Assembly (NCBI RefSeq): GCF_018802765.1
Contig: NZ_CP069163.1
Coordinates: 2,676,311 to 2,740,310 of the forward strand
DNA length: 64,000 nt
Reading direction: 5' to 3'
Source: Paludibacterium sp. B53371
Lineage (GTDB): Bacteria; Pseudomonadota; Gammaproteobacteria; Burkholderiales; Chromobacteriaceae
Shown: in pieces, positions 62,776 to 64,000 of the stretch
Layout: the number at the start of each line of letters is the position of its first letter
Numbering within the stretch: the stretch's first letter is position 1
The notes under the pieces: model-generated
Databases searched by the model: none
Told to the model about the DNA's origin: nothing
Seen by the model: the letters and a program-made list of their open reading frames with translations, nothing else
Translations under genes and position numbers: made by a program

Positions 62776-63641
62776 CGACAGCGCTGCGCGACAGGCTGAC
62801 CATCTACAGCCAACTGATGCGTCTGGACAAGCCCATCGGCACCCTGCTGCTGCTTTGGCCGACGTTGTGGGCCATCTGGATTGCCTCGGCCGGCCACCCG
62901 ACGCTGCCGGTTCTGCTGATCTTCTGTCTGGGCACCTTGCTGATGCGCTCGGCGGGCTGTGTCATCAACGATTATGCCGACCGTGATTTCGATGCCCTGG
63001 TGGCGCGCACCAGCGGGCGTCCCTTTGCACGCAAGGCGGTCAGTGGCAAGGAGGCCTTGCTGCTGGCTGGCGGCCTGGCGCTGCTGTCCCTGCTGCTGAT
63101 CCTGCCGCTCAACCGGCTCACCCTGCTGTTGAGCGTGCCGGCGGTGCTGGTGGCCGCCAGTTACCCCTATACCAAGCGTTTCTTCCCGCTGCCGCAGGCC
63201 TATCTGGGCATCGCCTTTTCCTTTGGCATCCCCATGGCCTTTGCCGCCATCGGCAACCATGTCCCGCTGCTGGCCTGGCTGATGATGCTGGCGACGGCTT
63301 TCTGGGTGGTGGCCTACGACACGGCCTATGCCATGGCCGACAAACCGGACGATCTGAAAATCGGCATCAAGACCTCGGCCATTACCTTTGGCCGTTTCGA
63401 TGCCGAGGCGGTCATGCTGTGCCACGCCGTGTTTCTGGTCCTGATGAGCTGGCTCGGCCGCCAGTGGCAGTTCGGCCTGGTCTTTTATGCCGGGATACTT
63501 GTATCCGCATTCCTGATTATGCTTCAGTACCGCGAGATCAAGGGGCGTGACCGGCAGCGCTGCTTCAAGGCTTTCCTGGATAACAACCGTGTCGGTCTGG
63601 TGCTGTTTGTCGCCATCGTCCTGGACTACCTGAGCCGATAA
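62772..63641 (+). CDS. ubiA: 4-hydroxybenzoate polyprenyltransferase UbiA
   Basis: The 289-aa membrane enzyme attaches the polyprenyl chain to 4-hydroxybenzoate. Both Asp-rich motifs are present: INDYADRDFD and DTAYAMADKPDD, with about eight to nine helices. The start is a GTG at 62772 that overlaps the ubiC stop, with GGAG nine nt upstream. The ubiC-ubiA pair gives the first two steps of ubiquinone synthesis, feeding the bd oxidase among others. Confidence 0.96.
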   Translation: MTTALRDRLTIYSQLMRLDKPIGTLLLLWPTLWAIWIASAGHPTLPVLLIFCLGTLLMRSAGCVINDYADRDFDALVARTSGRPFARKAVSGKEALLLAGGLALLSLLLILPLNRLTLLLSVPAVLVAASYPYTKRFFPLPQAYLGIAFSFGIPMAFAAIGNHVPLLAWLMMLATAFWVVAYDTAYAMADKPDDLKIGIKTSAITFGRFDAEAVMLCHAVFLVLMSWLGRQWQFGLVFYAGILVSAFLIMLQYREIKGRDRQRCFKAFLDNNRVGLVLFVAIVLDYLSR

Positions 63642-63701
63642 GCTGCCGAGGCCCTTCCCTGCTCGCGACCTCTGACAACCCCGCACAGACAGGAACCGCC
63701 C

Positions 63702-63860
63702 ATGAAAACCGTTGTTGCCCTGCTACTGGCGTGCGCCGTCGCCGCGCCGGCTTTTGCCGCCGACGCCTCGGCCCCGAAGGACATGAAACAGATGGAAAAA
63801 CAGCACAAGCCCATGCACAAGAAACAGATGCACATGAAGAAGAAGGCCTCCGCCGCATAA
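63702..63860 (+). CDS. Small secreted Met/His/Lys-rich protein
   Basis: The 52-aa product has a signal peptide (MKTVVALLLACAVAAPAFA, cleavage after Ala-Phe-Ala) and a mature part of about 33 residues made largely of Met, His and Lys (KDMKQMEKQHKPMHKKQM). AGGAA lies eight nt upstream of the ATG. A strong bidirectional terminator follows. Met/His clusters of this sort can bind copper or other metals in the periplasm, or may simply be a basic structural peptide. No family assigned. Confidence 0.75.
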   Translation: MKTVVALLLACAVAAPAFAADASAPKDMKQMEKQHKPMHKKQMHMKKKASAA

Positions 63861-63877
63861 ACCGGTGGACTTCAGAC

Positions 63878-63905
63878 GACAACAGGCGCCTCGGCGCCTG
63901 TTGTC
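63878..63905. terminator. Bidirectional hairpin terminator
   Basis: GACAACAGGCGCC pairs with GGCGCCTGTTGTC, 13 bp with a two-nt loop (or a shorter stem with a wider loop). It overlaps the stop codon of the minus-strand gene that follows. Confidence 0.75.
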
Positions 63906-64000
63906 ATTTCACCTGCAGGGGCAGGCGGTAGCGCTGCCCGTTCAGCAGCAAGACCATCTGCCAGTCGCGGCGCCCGGTAACACAGACCGGCAGGGTCGCC
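63904..64000 (-). CDS. C-terminal end of an unidentified gene (partial)
   Basis: The last 31-32 codons of a minus-strand gene whose start lies beyond the window: ATLPVCVTGRRDWQMVLL followed by LNGQRYRLPLQVK and a stop. The pattern looks like a beta-strand-rich ending. Family unknown from this fragment. Confidence 0.55.
   Translation of the reverse strand, partial: ATLPVCVTGRRDWQMVLLLNGQRYRLPLQVK

Noticed and set aside
63634-63641. GCCGATAA sigma-28 -10 element before the small secreted protein gene
   Set aside because: It is the natural coding end of ubiA and the bases 15 nt upstream are ATCG, not TAAA.

Overview
The window reads as a stretch of high-GC beta-proteobacterial chromosome, most likely a member of the Neisseriales (Chromobacteriaceae-like). 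This is inferred from the gene set (cydP-cydA-cydB-cydX, flgA-flgM-flgN, ubiC-ubiA, argP-argO, katG, a stand-alone rlmF, many c-di-GMP and chemotaxis genes) and from codon use. No rRNA or tRNA gene is visible, so the genus cannot be fixed.

Region 1-8.6 kb is accessory. It holds an XRE/M78 metallopeptidase gene with a small partner gene, an IS3-type element whose transposase is frameshifted, a 'mobile mystery protein' A/B (HTH + Fic) pair lying between two 46-bp direct repeats, palindromic operators, a small hairpin-bounded gene, and a repeat-rich, almost gene-free stretch (5.6-7.5 kb) with a 46-bp inverted repeat and GCATTCGCC-type repeats. From about 10 kb onward the sequence is dense and ordinary: katG; LysE and epimerase genes with a LysR regulator; two solute-binding proteins with a histidine kinase and a GGDEF response regulator (15-20 kb); bluB; argP with a divergent B3/4-domain/argO operon; a frameshifted Bcr/CflA-type exporter; a PAS chemoreceptor; and a 1,210-aa PAS-GGDEF-EAL protein.

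Region 30-37 kb contains a GntR/UTRA regulator between two divergent groups of hydrolases (nitrilase and DapA-family lyase; alkaline-phosphatase-family and HAD-IB phosphatases), then an EamA exporter with its AraC regulator. Region 37-44 kb carries the cytochrome bd oxidase operon, cysS, a ClpP-like protease, rlmF and a membrane protein. Region 44-54 kb holds two related proteins of unknown function, a CDF metal exporter, a PotE-type antiporter with a CtlX-type citrulline hydrolase and an Lrp regulator, a DEDDh exonuclease and an M13 peptidase. Region 55-64 kb has srkA, rhlE, cobD-like, flgN-flgM-flgA, sixA, lrgAB, ubiC-ubiA and a small Met/His-rich secreted protein.

The most interesting signals are regulatory. 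(1) Between cydX and cysS lies a near-consensus promoter, a 25-codon ORF that would be leaderless and carries a Cys-Cys pair plus a third Cys, mutually exclusive RNA hairpins, and a textbook terminator whose U-run abuts the cysS ribosome-binding site: a predicted cysteine-responsive attenuator of cysS. (2) A perfect FNR box lies about 540 nt upstream of the potE-like gene, and a short basic/aromatic upstream ORF with a good ribosome-binding site ends 12 nt before the start codon, recalling the SpeFL ornithine-sensing leader of E. coli speF-potE. (3) A second predicted leaderless micro-ORF with a strong hairpin precedes the dapA-family gene. (4) Sigma-28-type promoters with exact 15-nt spacing precede two uncharacterised genes, placing them in the flagellar regulon by inference. 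All are sequence-only predictions; no folding, homology search or expression data were available.
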